64,000 nt of DNA from positions 88,463,004-88,527,003 of the forward strand of contig NC_133653.1 of assembly GCF_009905375.1 (NCBI RefSeq). The letters are read 5' to 3'. The translations under genes were made by a program, and so were the position numbers. This document shows positions 46,528-57,073 of this stretch, piece by piece; position 1 is the first letter of the stretch; every line of letters begins with the position of its first letter. The DNA comes from Apium graveolens. Lineage: Eukaryota > Streptophyta > Magnoliopsida > Apiales > Apiaceae. The notes under the pieces are model-generated. The model was not told the DNA's origin. It was given only the letters and a program-made list of their open reading frames with translations, and ran no database searches.

Positions 46528-48000
46528 ATTTCTGGTGTACTTAGATTGACAAATAAAATTCCTTCTTCATTCTGCTTGACTTGAAGGCCCAGAAAATAAC
46601 TAAGTTCTCCCATCATACTCATTTGATATCTTGACTGCATTAGCTTGGCAAACTTCTTACAAAGTCTGTCATTTGTAGAACCAAAAATGATATCATCAAC
46701 ATATATCTGTACCAAAAGTAAGTCCTTTCCATGGTTGAGATAGAATAAAGTTTTATCAAATAGTCCCTCTGTTAAATCCACTTTCTAGAAAAAACTGAGC
46801 TAAAGTCTCATACCATGCTCTTGGAGCTTGCTTAAGGCCATAAAGTTCTTTATCAAGTCTGTAGACATGATAGGAAATTTTGAATCTACAAAACCTGGAG
46901 GTTGTTAAACAAATACTTCTTCTTCCAATTCTCCATTAAGAAAAGCACTTTTTACATCCATTTGAAAGACTTTAAACTTTTTGTGAGTAGCATAAGCCAA
47001 AAATATCATTATGGCTTCCAATCTAGCAACTAGTGCAAATGTTTCATCATAATCAATTCCCTCCTGTTGAGAATATCCTTTTACAACCAGCCTTGCTTTA
47101 TTTCTTGTAATTATGCCATCACTATCAGTTTTATTTCTGAACACCCACTTTATACCAACAACAGATCTATTCTTTGGTCTTAGTATTAGGGTCCAGACTT
47201 TATTTCTTTCAAATTCATTTAACTCTTCCTGCATTGCTTGCACCCAATCAGCATCTTGAAGAGCTTCTTCCACTTTCTTTGGTTCAGTTTGAGAAAGAAA
47301 AGAATGATAGAGACATTCATTTGATGTTGCTGTTCTAGTTCTAACACCTGCTTCAGGATCTCCAATAATCAAGTCAAGTGTATGTGCTTTAGTCCACTTC
47401 CTTGCAGATGGAAGGTGATCTCTAGAACTGGATGCTCCCTCATGATCCATGCTGTCTCGATCAGCATTTTCTGATGCTCCCCCTGAAATTATGCTCTCTG
47501 AGACTTCGGAATTTGAGATAGATTTTTCAGCAGTTGAAGAATCAGAGCTTCCAGAATTATCAGAACTTGGCCCATCAGAACTTGATGAATCAGAACTTGA
47601 AGAGCCTGTTCTAGGTTCTGATGCTTCTTGAGATGTGGTTGGATATTCAATATGCTCCCCCTGCACAGGTGCATTTTCCTTTGGCGTAGTCACCACAGTT
47701 TCAGTAACATCAGAGTTTAACCCATCAGAGTTTGTAGTATCAAGATTTAGACTATCAGAATTTACAGAATCAAAATTTAAAATTTCATTCTCAAATCTCA
47801 GCTGATCATGATCATTGAAATCTTCAAGTCCAGTAATCTTCTTATCATCAAAAGAGACATTGATAGATTCCATGACAACCCTTGTTGTTAAATTGTAGAC
47901 TCTGAAGGCTTTTGTGGAAAGTGGATATCCAACAAAAATTCCTTCATCAACTTTTAGATCAAATTTGGATAGCTGTTCAGGATGAGTCTTAAGAACAAAA
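46521..48000 (-). pseudogene. Integrase C-terminal region and reverse transcriptase of element G
   Basis: From the H insertion at 48000 the frame reads [20 protein letters not shown] with [14 protein letters not shown] (integrase C-terminal), a Ser/Asp-rich linker ([18 protein letters not shown]), then [50 protein letters not shown] and [20 protein letters not shown] to a stop at 46905. After frameshifts the active-site block IYVDDIIFGSTN and YFLGLQVKQ follow (46781-46521). Stops at 46905 and near 46783 break it. This region used the RT fold to copy the element's RNA. Confidence 0.9.
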
Positions 48001-49577
48001 TGAAGGAATTTATGGATGAGCGGAAGCGTGAAATAACAATTATTCCGTAAAAACCATATACCGCACATATAGAAAAACGTATAAAAGGGAAAAAATGAGG
48101 AATCGAAACTATACCTCGTGAATCGAAGCTTTATAAAATTGGAGTGCTAGCAGTTGCTCCTCAGTGTGTGAAGCACTCTACCGGTATCCACCAAGAACGA
48201 TCCTCTTCGATGAACCCTTTTATAAAACTAAGCTTTTATAAAAATGGAGTTTTGGGAGAGAGAGAGAGAGAGAGGAAGAAGATGGAGGCTAGGGTTTTCA
48301 CAAAACCAAAATTGTGTATCCTTGTCCAAATGAGCCATCCATCTCATTCTATTTATAGGACTTTCCTAGGGTTTTATAATATATCTATATATATTTTAAC
48401 CCCCACATTTTATCTTCATAAAATGCTTTAATAATAATTAAAACTATTTTAATCATTATTTCTTTTTCTTAACTATTTAGAAAAATAATTCTCTCTCTCA
48501 TTATTCATCAAAGGAAACATTCTTTTATGGTGTGACCCTGTAGGTTAAATATTATGCCGGTAGTAGAAATAAATAATAATAAATTTTTTATTAATTATTT
48601 ATATGAATTTTAAAATTCACTAAATATAATTAACTGATTAATTATATTTATTCTACATCGTGAGTGATGCTTCTCAACATATCGCGACTATCCGGATAAT
48701 CTGAATTCACTGCTTAGAATACCAAGAACCTGTCAGTGAATAGTTACCGTACAATTAACTCCTTCTACCCACCAATGTCCTGATTAAATACAAGGCATGG
48801 ATCATGTGTCAAGCCTATCTAATTTAATCATTTGCTTTCCCATTCACTATGCTCAGTTTTATGTAAATTAGAAACTCCTTTCTAATTTCATTCACTCTGG
48901 CCAGAGATTCCTGAACTAGCATAAGTGGATCAGCTTTGAACATTCTCTTCCTTCACTGGAAGGGGTAGATCCTTTATTGATCATACACTATCTTCGTGTA
49001 CAAATTCCTATACCCAGTAGAGCCCTAATAATTGTCCCTGGAGACTAAGAACTAAACCAAAGCATAGTTCAGTGTACACAAGATGACTATGATGACCTCA
49101 AGTCTAAGGATACTTGTACAACTATCACTATGTGAACAACTTCTGACACGTGAGTGAACTCCATCAGTTGTTCAGCTGTGCGAGTCATGTTCAGTGAACT
49201 TATTCTATAATAAGTACCTACATACTAGCTATAGTGTCACCACACAAATATCTATGAGAACAGACATCCTTCATAATGAAGCAAGCATAGTATGTACCAA
49301 TCTTTGCGGATTATTAATTACCAGTTAGTAATCCTATGACCAGGAACTATTTAAGTTTTGAGTTATCATCTTTTAGGTCTCACTATTATGATCTCATCAT
49401 AATCCATAAAAAGCTTTACTCTAAACTATGGTATATCTTATTTAAACACTTAAATAGATAGAGCCCGTAATAAAAACAAAACAAGTCTTTTATTAATATA
49501 AATGAAATCAAAGCAGATTACATAAAAGTTATTCCTAAATCCTCATACTTGATTGGACTTAGGATATATCTCTTTCA
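48001..49577 (-). repeat. 3' LTR of element H
   Basis: TGAAGGAATT...CTCTTTCA, partner of 54350-55937. Contains a (GA)n stretch at 48255-48275, shorter than that in the other LTR. Its + strand frames (for example 48144-48431) are duplicated in the other LTR and show no coding features. Confidence 0.95.
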
Positions 49578-49592
49578 ATCTCCCACTTGTAC
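49578..49592 (-). promoter_or_regulatory. Polypurine tract of element H
   Basis: On the - strand GTACAAGTGGGAGAT precedes the 3' LTR. Confidence 0.8.
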
Positions 49593-49954
49593 TAAAGCCA
49601 ATCACTCTGGTATCTAATACCCATCCTGTCTTTATGACGATCAAAGTGACTTTCAGAAAGTGGCTTTGTGAGTGGGTCTGCTATGTTGTTATGTGTGTCA
49701 ACTCGCTTTCAATACAATACAAGAAATGTTACCGCGCTCCCACTAACCCTTTTGTAGACACATGGTTCATCTACGTTTTTGATAAAACCAAACTCTTTGA
49801 TTGTCTCATCAAAACGGATGTTCCATCTACGAGAAGCTTGCTTTAAACCACATATGGTTCGCAGCAGCTTACACACTAGGTTTTCATTTCCCTTGGAAAG
49901 AAAACCATCTGGCCATTTGCCAGATCTCATAGTCGCAGTAAGCAGCAATCGCAA
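49593..49954 (-). pseudogene. RT fragment joined to RNase H end, element H
   Basis: On the - strand the RT part reads LVCKLLRTICGLKQASRRWN and DEPCVYKRVSGSAVTFLVLY, then stops. After about 30 bases the sequence resumes as THNNIADPLTKPLSESHFD and RMGIRYQSD, the end of copia RNase H. The YVDD active site, the rest of RT and most of RNase H are missing, so one internal deletion removed them. Confidence 0.88.
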
Positions 49955-49981
49955 GCAAAATCCGAACTGATTTTAACAGGG

Positions 49982-51125
49982 CTACAGGTAAAAGGTTTCA
50001 TCAAAGTCAATCAATTGCCTTTGTTTGAATCCTTTTGCCACAATCCTGGCTTTAAAGGTCTCCACCTGGCCATCTGCTCTAATCTTTCTTTTGTATACCG
50101 TATACATAGATTCCATTTCGGATTTCATGGCACTTTGCCATTTCTCTGAGTCAACACTACTCATAGCCTCATTATAGGTCACAGGGTTGTCATCATCAAT
50201 GATTGACAACTCATTGCCATTCTCAATGACAAGGCCATAATACCTCTCAGGTTGGCGAGACACTCTCCCTGACCTACGAATGGGTTGTTCCACAGAAGGT
50301 TGTTCAGTCTGAACAGGTGTTTCCACTTGATTCGTAGTAGTTTGTGCTTCTTGAACTTCATCAAGTTCAATTTTGCTCCCACTGTTTCCTTCAATGATAA
50401 ACTCCTTTTCTAAGAAGGTAGCATGTCTGGAGACAAACGCCCGATGATCGGTGTAAAAGTAATACCCTAAAGTCTCTTTAGGATATCCCACAAAACTACA
50501 TTTTACGGATCGAGATTCCAGCTTATCTGGGTCAACTTTCTTGACATAAGCTAGACATCCCCAAATCTTAACGTGTGTAAGACTCGGTTTCCTTTCTTTC
50601 CATATCTCATATGGAGTTTGAGGAACAGATTTGGAAGGCACCTTATTCAGTAAATATGCTGAGGTTTCCAATGCATAACCCCATAGGAATACTGGAAGAT
50701 TCGCATAGCTCATCATGGATCGAACCATGTCTAACAAAGTTCGATTTCTCCTTTCAGATACCAATCTGGAGGAGTCCACTGGGAGACTATACCCTTTTCT
50801 TTGAGATAATCCAGAAACTCTCCATTCAATTATTCACCACCTCGATCTGATCGAAGAGTTATAATACCATTTTTGGTTTGTTTCTCCACTTCATACTTAT
50901 ACTCTTTGAACTTTTCAAAGGCATCAGACTTGTGTTTCATCAAACACATATCCGAATCTAGATCTATCATCTATGAAAGTAATGAAGTATGAAAATCCAC
51001 CCATGGCTTGCGTAGACATTGGTCCACATACATCTGTGTGTACCAATCCTAGCAAATCTGCAGCCCTCTCTCCATGTCCACTAAATGGAGACTGCAATGC
51101 CACAATGAAGTGAGATCTTCATCAT
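49982..51125 (-). pseudogene. Integrase and RT start of element H
   Basis: The region 51125-50780 contains the integrase core start (LLGLVHTDVCGPMSTQAMGG with the first catalytic Asp) in broken frames. Then 50779-49982 is open: [16 protein letters not shown] carries the catalytic Glu, followed by [18 protein letters not shown], the C-terminal region [11 protein letters not shown] and [14 protein letters not shown], a linker with [16 protein letters not shown], and the RT start [15 protein letters not shown] with [21 protein letters not shown]. Stops and frameshifts inactivate it. Confidence 0.88.
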
Positions 51126-51329
51126 CCCTTTTCTTTTATTAGTTTGTTCAATCTAAAGTAAATTATGTCACATACATACAGACCATTATTTAAAATACCA
51201 CGTCAATAAAGAATATTATCTCTAAGGATAGAACATTCATTATTCTTAATAATAAAATGAAAAACCATCCAAATCCAACATAGGAATAGAAACAATATTC
51301 CTTACAATCGAGGAAACAAAATAACAATT

Positions 51330-51805
51330 ATTTCAAACAATAGTCTTGCCCGTAGGCATATGTAAATGAAATGATCCTACATCTTCAACAGCAACTCTTG
51401 CTCCATTTCCCATCAGTAGAATCACCTCCTCTTCCTCAAGAGTCCTACTTCTCCTTAGTCCCTGTAACGAATTGCAGATGTAAGAACCACAGGCGGTATC
51501 TAATACCCAAGTAGAAATTTAACTTAATGACATATTCATTTCTATCATGAACATACCTGAATCAGAAGTGGTAGTCTCACTACCCTTCTTCTCCTTCAAT
51601 TCTGTAAGGTAAACCTTACAGTTCCTCTTCTAGTGCCCCACCTTGTTACAGTGAAAGCAAACAACTTTGCTCTTGGGGTCTTCAGCTTTTGGTGGAACCG
51701 ACTTTTCTTCACCTACTTTCTTCTTCTTGGAAGGGTTCCTCTTCCTTATCTTAGGATTGGAACCTTCACCAATTAGAAGAACAGAACTCTTCTTAGGGGG
51801 AAAAT
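51330..51805 (-). pseudogene. Zinc knuckle and protease remnant of element H
   Basis: On the - strand: VCFHCNKVGH, a TAG stop inside the knuckle, KRNCKVYL, then STWVLDTACGSYICNSLQGL, the copia protease active site (Asp-Thr-Ala), and LLMGNGARVAVEDVGSFHL. Several stops. It lies directly after gag as expected. Confidence 0.82.
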
Positions 51806-51809
51806 TCGA

Positions 51810-52391
51810 TTATGCAGTCTTCAACATGTTGTGGAGTTCAACTAGGCTGACATCCAGCTTATTCATGTGAAAGTTCACAACAAACTGCGAAAACGAACCC
51901 GGAAGTGATTGCAAGACCAAGTCTTGGCTCAGCTCCCCATCCATGGCAAAACCAAGTTGTCCAAGACGTTCAATCAAATTGATCATCTTAAGTACATGGT
52001 CATTCACGGATGATCCCTCAGACATCCTACAACCGAACAGCTCCTTCGATATCTCATATCGAGCTGTCCTCCCTGCCACATCATACAACTCTTGTAGATG
52101 CATAAGGATAGTGTGAGCATCCATATGCTCATGTTGCTTCTGTAGCTCAATGTTCATGGAAGCTAGCATGATGCATTGAGCAACATTTGCATCATCTATC
52201 CACTTACGATACACAATATGTTCATCATTATGTGCATCGTTAGCAGGTTCCGTAGGCTTAGGTGAGTCAAGCACATATTCTAGCTTCTCCACCCTGAGAA
52301 CAATTCTCAAGTTTCGAAGCCAGTCAACAAAATTAGGACCAGTTAACTTGTGAGCATCTAGTATACTCCGGAGTGATAGTGCAGAAGACAT
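51810..52391 (-). CDS. gag: Gag of element H (193 aa, N-terminal domain)
   Basis: Particle-forming protein of a copia element. Start chosen at the ATG at 52391 (MSSALSLRSILDAHKLTGPN); an upstream in-frame ATG at 52424 adds 11 residues. FVDWLRNLRIVLRVEKLEYV is the typical start of this Gag, followed by AQCIMLASMNIELQKQHE, ILMHLQELYD and ARYEISKELFGCRM of the UBN2 domain. The frame ends at 51810, before the knuckle, which is in the following broken segment; the normal protein would be longer. It is open only over the N-terminal domain. Confidence 0.8.
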   Translation of the reverse strand: MSSALSLRSILDAHKLTGPNFVDWLRNLRIVLRVEKLEYVLDSPKPTEPANDAHNDEHIVYRKWIDDANVAQCIMLASMNIELQKQHEHMDAHTILMHLQELYDVAGRTARYEISKELFGCRMSEGSSVNDHVLKMINLIERLGQLGFAMDGELSQDLVLQSLPGSFSQFVVNFHMNKLDVSLVELHNMLKTA

Positions 52392-52424
52392 AACGAATAT
52401 AGTAAATCTGTGAATGATAAACAC

Positions 52425-54336
52425 ATAATAACACTTAGCAAATATTCAATTTCATTTTAAAATACTATATGAATCGGGTCTTTATTCATATGTGGCTCCC
52501 ACTAGTTTATCTAATTTATTCAACCCCCTACGTGAAAAATTATGCATTCATAATGCTAGTGGGAATAGGGATCCTACATTCCATCACACAACCTCGGCTG
52601 TGGCACGAAACTTCATATGATGTTCAATAGGCAGACAACTCTTGTCAATTACATCTTATGTTATTCCCTAATCAAACTTTAGCCTCTTGAATACTTGAGT
52701 CACAGCTGTGGCACGACAAACTCAATATTCTAAGTCAAGTCTAACCCAACATACCGTACAATTGAATCAGTCTCCAACGGCCCACGGCTGTAGCACGTAA
52801 CGACCTTTAGATTCTAATTCAATGTACACATCTCTATGTAATAGACAAGTATTTCTTATTTCGAAATCAAAGCCCTTGGCTGTAGTAAGAAACGACAATG
52901 ATTTAAAATATAAGAACCACTTTCTATCATATTGGAAGGCTATGACCGACACAAGCCCGTTGTGTCATTGGTCAATTGTTACTTGATATTATTTAATTTT
53001 AGAGGGATTATATTACATTACAATCATAATCATATTATAAAGAGATTCTTCCTTTTAAATTAAATATTTCAAATCAATAATCGATAATCAGATGATTCCC
53101 AGATCGGGTGGAGCATTGTCAAGAGGCGTCACTTAATAACCCTTTCTTACAGATAGAAATCTGTTGTTGACAGAATCATCCTTTCTCTCAAAATTGAAAA
53201 TTCATATTTAATTACGTGTTTCATAAACACAAGAATCTCATGATTGTATTCATAATATTATTGTCAAGGCAAGAAACAATTCCTATTCTAGATTTTCTAG
53301 AGCACGCCTAATATTGATTTAAGTTCACCTAAATCTATCATTGCATGGTAAACACAGGCATATATCTCATATATAAAAATAAATAAACAAGTAAGCATGC
53401 AATTAATATCATGTCACATATTGATATAATGATGTATGGATTTATTATAGCATTTAAAAGCAATTAAAACAATTAAAACATGCTTTAAAACACTTTCGGG
53501 AATATAAACAGTTCAAAACTTTTATATAAAAAATATTTGACCACTCCATTAGATCCGTCTCGGAAAAACGAATCCAACGATATATTGCACGCCCAAAACG
53601 GAGTTACGAAACTCCCAAAAAATCAAATTTAATGTGGACATACGGGCTGTAACGCATGTACGTAATGCGTGACAACACTGTTGAGCCATTTACGCGTGTA
53701 ACGCATTCCGTAAATGCGCAACAGTGTGTAACGCATTCACGGAATGCGCAACACACCCCCCGCCCCGCGTGCGCTGCACGCGCCTGCAGCAGCCAACCGA
53801 TAGCAGGGTTTTTTTTTCGTTTGTTCCTTCCTGTCGTGGCTGTTTGTCTGCCTGCTGTTACAATTAGGAGATGTAACCCCTTTCCCTTTACTCCCTTATT
53901 AATAACTCTTTATTAATATTATCATTATTTTAATTTTATTATTAATAAATTAATTAACAGTTAATTAATAAATTAATAAAAATCAAAATAATATGATTTC
54001 TTAAATCAGGGAGTAGCAGAAAAATACCAAATCAGCCATGGGTCTTTGTGCAAATTTTAATCATAATTATTCACATGCATAATTATTTTATGAATTTTAA
54101 TTAAAACAATTTTAAAAAATTCATAACAAATAATCTACACATCACAAAATTATGAAAAAATACCTAGATGATCTACAACACTTGTAGAACCCAGATCAGT
54201 AGTCAAAATCTCATGCAAATATTATTTCGAATTAATTCATAATTAAATCCAAATAAACTTGCAAAAGTCATAATAAATCCATACATGCATTAAAAAATCT
54301 GAAATTTTTTATATGAATCTCTATATGCAGAACCTA
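52425..54336 (-). other. Leader region of element H, non-coding, with repeats
   Basis: About 1.9 kb between primer site and gag. It has four degenerate blocks with GGCTGTGGCACG or GGCTGTAG (near 52591, 52703, 52785 and 52879), spaced about 80-110 bases. Three CpG-bearing near-palindromes built on TAACGCAT...AATGCG lie at 53650-53752. The rest is AT-rich. No protein frame is supported; the + strand frame 53656-53916 is a by-product of the palindromic repeats. Confidence 0.6.
53650..53752. repeat. Three CpG-rich near-palindromic units in leader of H
   Basis: Units at about 53650-53675, 53697-53722 and 53727-53752 share GTAACGCAT, a centre containing (A)CG, and AATGCG. Each can fold on itself (GCATTC/GAATGC type). 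The DNA around them is AT-rich and CpG-poor, so the block stands out. Confidence 0.8.
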
Positions 54337-54348
54337 GCTCTGATGCCA
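54337..54348 (-). promoter_or_regulatory. Primer binding site of element H
   Basis: On the - strand TGGCATCAGAGC, one base from the 5' LTR, matches the initiator tRNA-Met site with one change. Confirms - orientation. Confidence 0.92.
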
Positions 54349-54349
54349 A

Positions 54350-54599
54350 TGAAGGAATTTACGGATGAGCGGAAACGTGAAATAACAATTATTCCGTAAA
54401 AACCATATACCGCACATATAGAAAAACGTATAAAAGGGAAAAAATGAGGAATCGAAACCATACCTCATGAATCGAAGCTTTATAAAATTGGAGTGCTAGC
54501 AGTTGCTCCTCAGTGTGTGAAGCACTCTACCGGTATCCACCAAGAACGATCCTCTTCGATGAACCCTTTTATAAAACTAAGCTTTTATAAAAATAGAGT

Positions 54600-54638
<39 letters not shown>

Positions 54639-55937
54639 GAAGATGGAGGCTAGGGTTTTCACAAAACCAAAATTGTGTATCCTTGTCCAAATGAGCCATC
54701 CATCTCATTCTATTTATAGGACTTTCCTAGGGTTTTATAATATATCTATATATATTTTAACCCCCACATTTTATCTTCATAAAATGCTTTAATAATAATT
54801 AAAACTATTTTAATCATTATTTCTTTTTCTTAACTATTTAGAAAAATAATTCTCTCTCTCATTATTCATCAAAGGAAACATTCTTTTATGGTGTGACCCT
54901 GTAGGTTCAATATTATGCCGGTAGTAGAAATAAATAATAATAAACTTTTTATTAATTATTTATATGAATATTAAAATGTACTAAATATAATTAACTGATT
55001 AATTATATTTATTCTACATCATGAGTGATGCTTCTCAACATATCGCGACTATCCAGATAATATGAATTCACTGCTTAGAATACCAAGAACCTGTCAGTGA
55101 ATAGTTACCATACAAATAACTCCTTCTACCCACCAATGTCCTGATTAAATACAAGGCAAGGATCTTGTGTCAAGCCTATCTAATTTAATCATTTGCTTTC
55201 CCATTCACTATGCTCAGTTCTATGTAAATTAGAAACTCCTTTCTAATTTCATTCACTCTGGCCAGAGATTCCTGAACTAGCATAAGTGGATCAGCTTTGA
55301 ACAATCTCTTCCTTCACTGGAAGGGGTAGATCCTTTATTGATCATACACTATCTTCGTGTACAAATTCCTATACCCAGTAGAGCCCTAATAATTGTCCCT
55401 GGAGACTAAGAACTAAACCAAAGCATAGTTCAGTGTACACAAGATGACTATGATGACTTCAAGTCTAAGGATACTTGTACAACTATCACTATATGAACAA
55501 CTTCTGACACGTGAGTGAACTCCATCAGTTGTTCAGCTGTGCGAGTCATGTTCAGTGAACTTATTCTATAATAAGCACCTACATACTAGCTATAATGTCA
55601 CCATACAAATATCTATGAGAACAGACATCCTTCATAATGAAGCAAGCATAGTATGTACCAATCTTTGCGGATTATTAATTACCAGTTAGTAATCCTATGA
55701 CCAGGAACTATTTAAGTTTAGAGTTATCATCTTTTAGGTCTCACTATTATGATCTCATCATAATTCATAAAAAGCTTTACTCTAAACTATGGTATATCTT
55801 ATTTAAACACTTAAATAGATAGAGCCCGTAATAAAACAAAATAAGTCTTTTATTAATATAAATGAAATCAAAGCAGATTACATAAAAGTTATTCCTAAAT
55901 CCTCATACTTGATTGGACTTAGGACATATCTCTTTCA
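54350..55937 (-). repeat. 5' LTR of element H
   Basis: Partner of 48001-49577, 11 bases longer, mainly through a longer (GA)n run at 54603-54634. Followed by the target copy CAAAA. Confidence 0.95.
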
Positions 55938-55942
55938 CAAAA

Positions 55943-56510
55943 CACTTGCATCCAAATACATGAAAGTACTTCAGATTTGGCTTTTTTTCTTCACCATCTC
56001 ATATGGTGTCTTTCCATGCTTGTTGATAAGTGTTGCATTCTGAGTAAAACAAGCAGGCTGCACAGCTTCAGCCCAAAAGTAGGTTGGTAAATTTGCTTCA
56101 TCAAGCATAGTTCGTGCAGCTTCAATAAGAGTTCTATTCTTTCTTTCAACAACTCCATTTTGATGTGGAGTTCCAGGAGCAGAGAATTCCTGCTTTATTC
56201 CATGGTCTTTGCAGAACTCTTTTATGATCAAATTCTTGAACTCAGTGCCATTATCACTTCTTATGATTTTCACAGAGTTTTTGACCAATTTATCCAGTTG
56301 TTTGACATGATCAATCAAGATAGATGCAGTTTCAATTTTGTGTGCAAGAAATACACCCATGTGTATCTGGTAAACTCATCTACTATGACCATAGCATATT
56401 TTTTCTTTGCAATAGACATGACATTCACTGGACCAAATAGATCAACATGTAGTAGGTGATAAGACTCAAGAATTGAAGATTCAGTCTTGCTCTTGAATGA
56501 AGATTTTCTT
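55943..56510 (-). pseudogene. Integrase core of element G
   Basis: On the - strand: LLHVDLFGPVNVMSIAKKKY with the first catalytic Asp, YAMVIVDEFTRYTWVYFL, then frame 56360-55971 with KIIRSDNGTEFKNLIIKEFC (second Asp), APGTPHQNGVVERKNRTLIE (Glu), ANLPTYFWAEAVQPACF and HGKTPYEM. It ends in YFHVFGCKCFV where element H is inserted. All three catalytic residues of the DDE triad can be read, but a frameshift near 56360 and a stop near 55971 break the frame. Confidence 0.9.
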
Positions 56511-57061
56511 TATTTTGCCTTTTGACATGAATCACAAAGGCCATCAGGAGCAAATACTGATTTTGGCAGTCCTCTCACAAGATCTTTCTTGACTAGTTCA
56601 TTTATATTGTTAAAATTTAAATGAGAGAGTTTCTTATGCCAATCCCAGCTTTTTTCAATTGATGCTCTGCTTAATAGACAGATTACAGAACCATCAGAAC
56701 TTGTTGAAAGCTTGGCTTCATAAATGTTACCATGCCTGTATCCCTTCAAAACAACTTTGCCTGTAGATTTGCTTACAACTTCACAGTGTTCTTCAAAGAA
56801 ATCCACATGATAACCTCTATCACAGATTTGACTAACACTCAGCAGATTATGTTTAAGTCTTGAGACTAGAGCTACTTTTTCAATGATGACATTCCCAAGA
56901 TTGATATTGCCATATCTCAGAGTTTTTCCCATGTTGCCATCTCCATAAGAAACTCCTGGGCCAGCCTTCTCCACAAAGTCTGATAGCAGGGCTTTATTTC
57001 CAGTCATATGTCCTGAACATCCACTGTCCAGAACAAGGATGTTTTTCCTGTTGCCCTGCAA
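56510..57061 (-). pseudogene. Protease and GAG-pre-integrase domain of element G
   Basis: Open 183-residue segment. NILVLDSGCSGHMTGNKALL is the aspartic protease active site (Asp-Ser-Gly). VALVSRLKHNLLSVSQICD ends the protease region. WHKKLSHLNFNNINELVKK to LCDSCQKAK is the HHCC zinc-binding pre-integrase domain. It ends with a stop right after CQKAK, where intact relatives continue into the integrase core. No catalytic residue is missing in this piece. Confidence 0.9.
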
Positions 57062-57073
57062 TCACAAAGACCA

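Larger units (their letters stand above)
48001..55937 (-). mobile_element. Ty1/copia element H, complete ends, internally deleted
   Basis: LTRs 48001-49577 (1577 bp) and 54350-55937 (1588 bp) begin TGAAGGAATT and end CTCTTTCA. They are flanked by a perfect target duplication CAAAA (47996-48000 and 55938-55942). The polypurine tract is at 49578-49592 and the primer site at 54337-54348. In - orientation it holds gag, a protease/knuckle piece, integrase, the start of RT and only the end of RNase H. It interrupts the integrase of G between KCFV and LKTH. The LTRs differ at many scattered sites and in a GA repeat length, so it is older than element C. Confidence 0.95.

Noticed and set aside
48144..48431. 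95- and 99-codon + strand frames in both LTRs of H (also 54493-54792)
   Set aside because: Duplicated only because LTRs are duplicated; antisense, with a GA microsatellite inside; no protein features.
53656..53916. 86-codon + strand frame in the leader of H
   Set aside because: Its Val-Thr-His-Asn-Ala repeats come from the palindromic DNA units; antisense to the element and without a domain.
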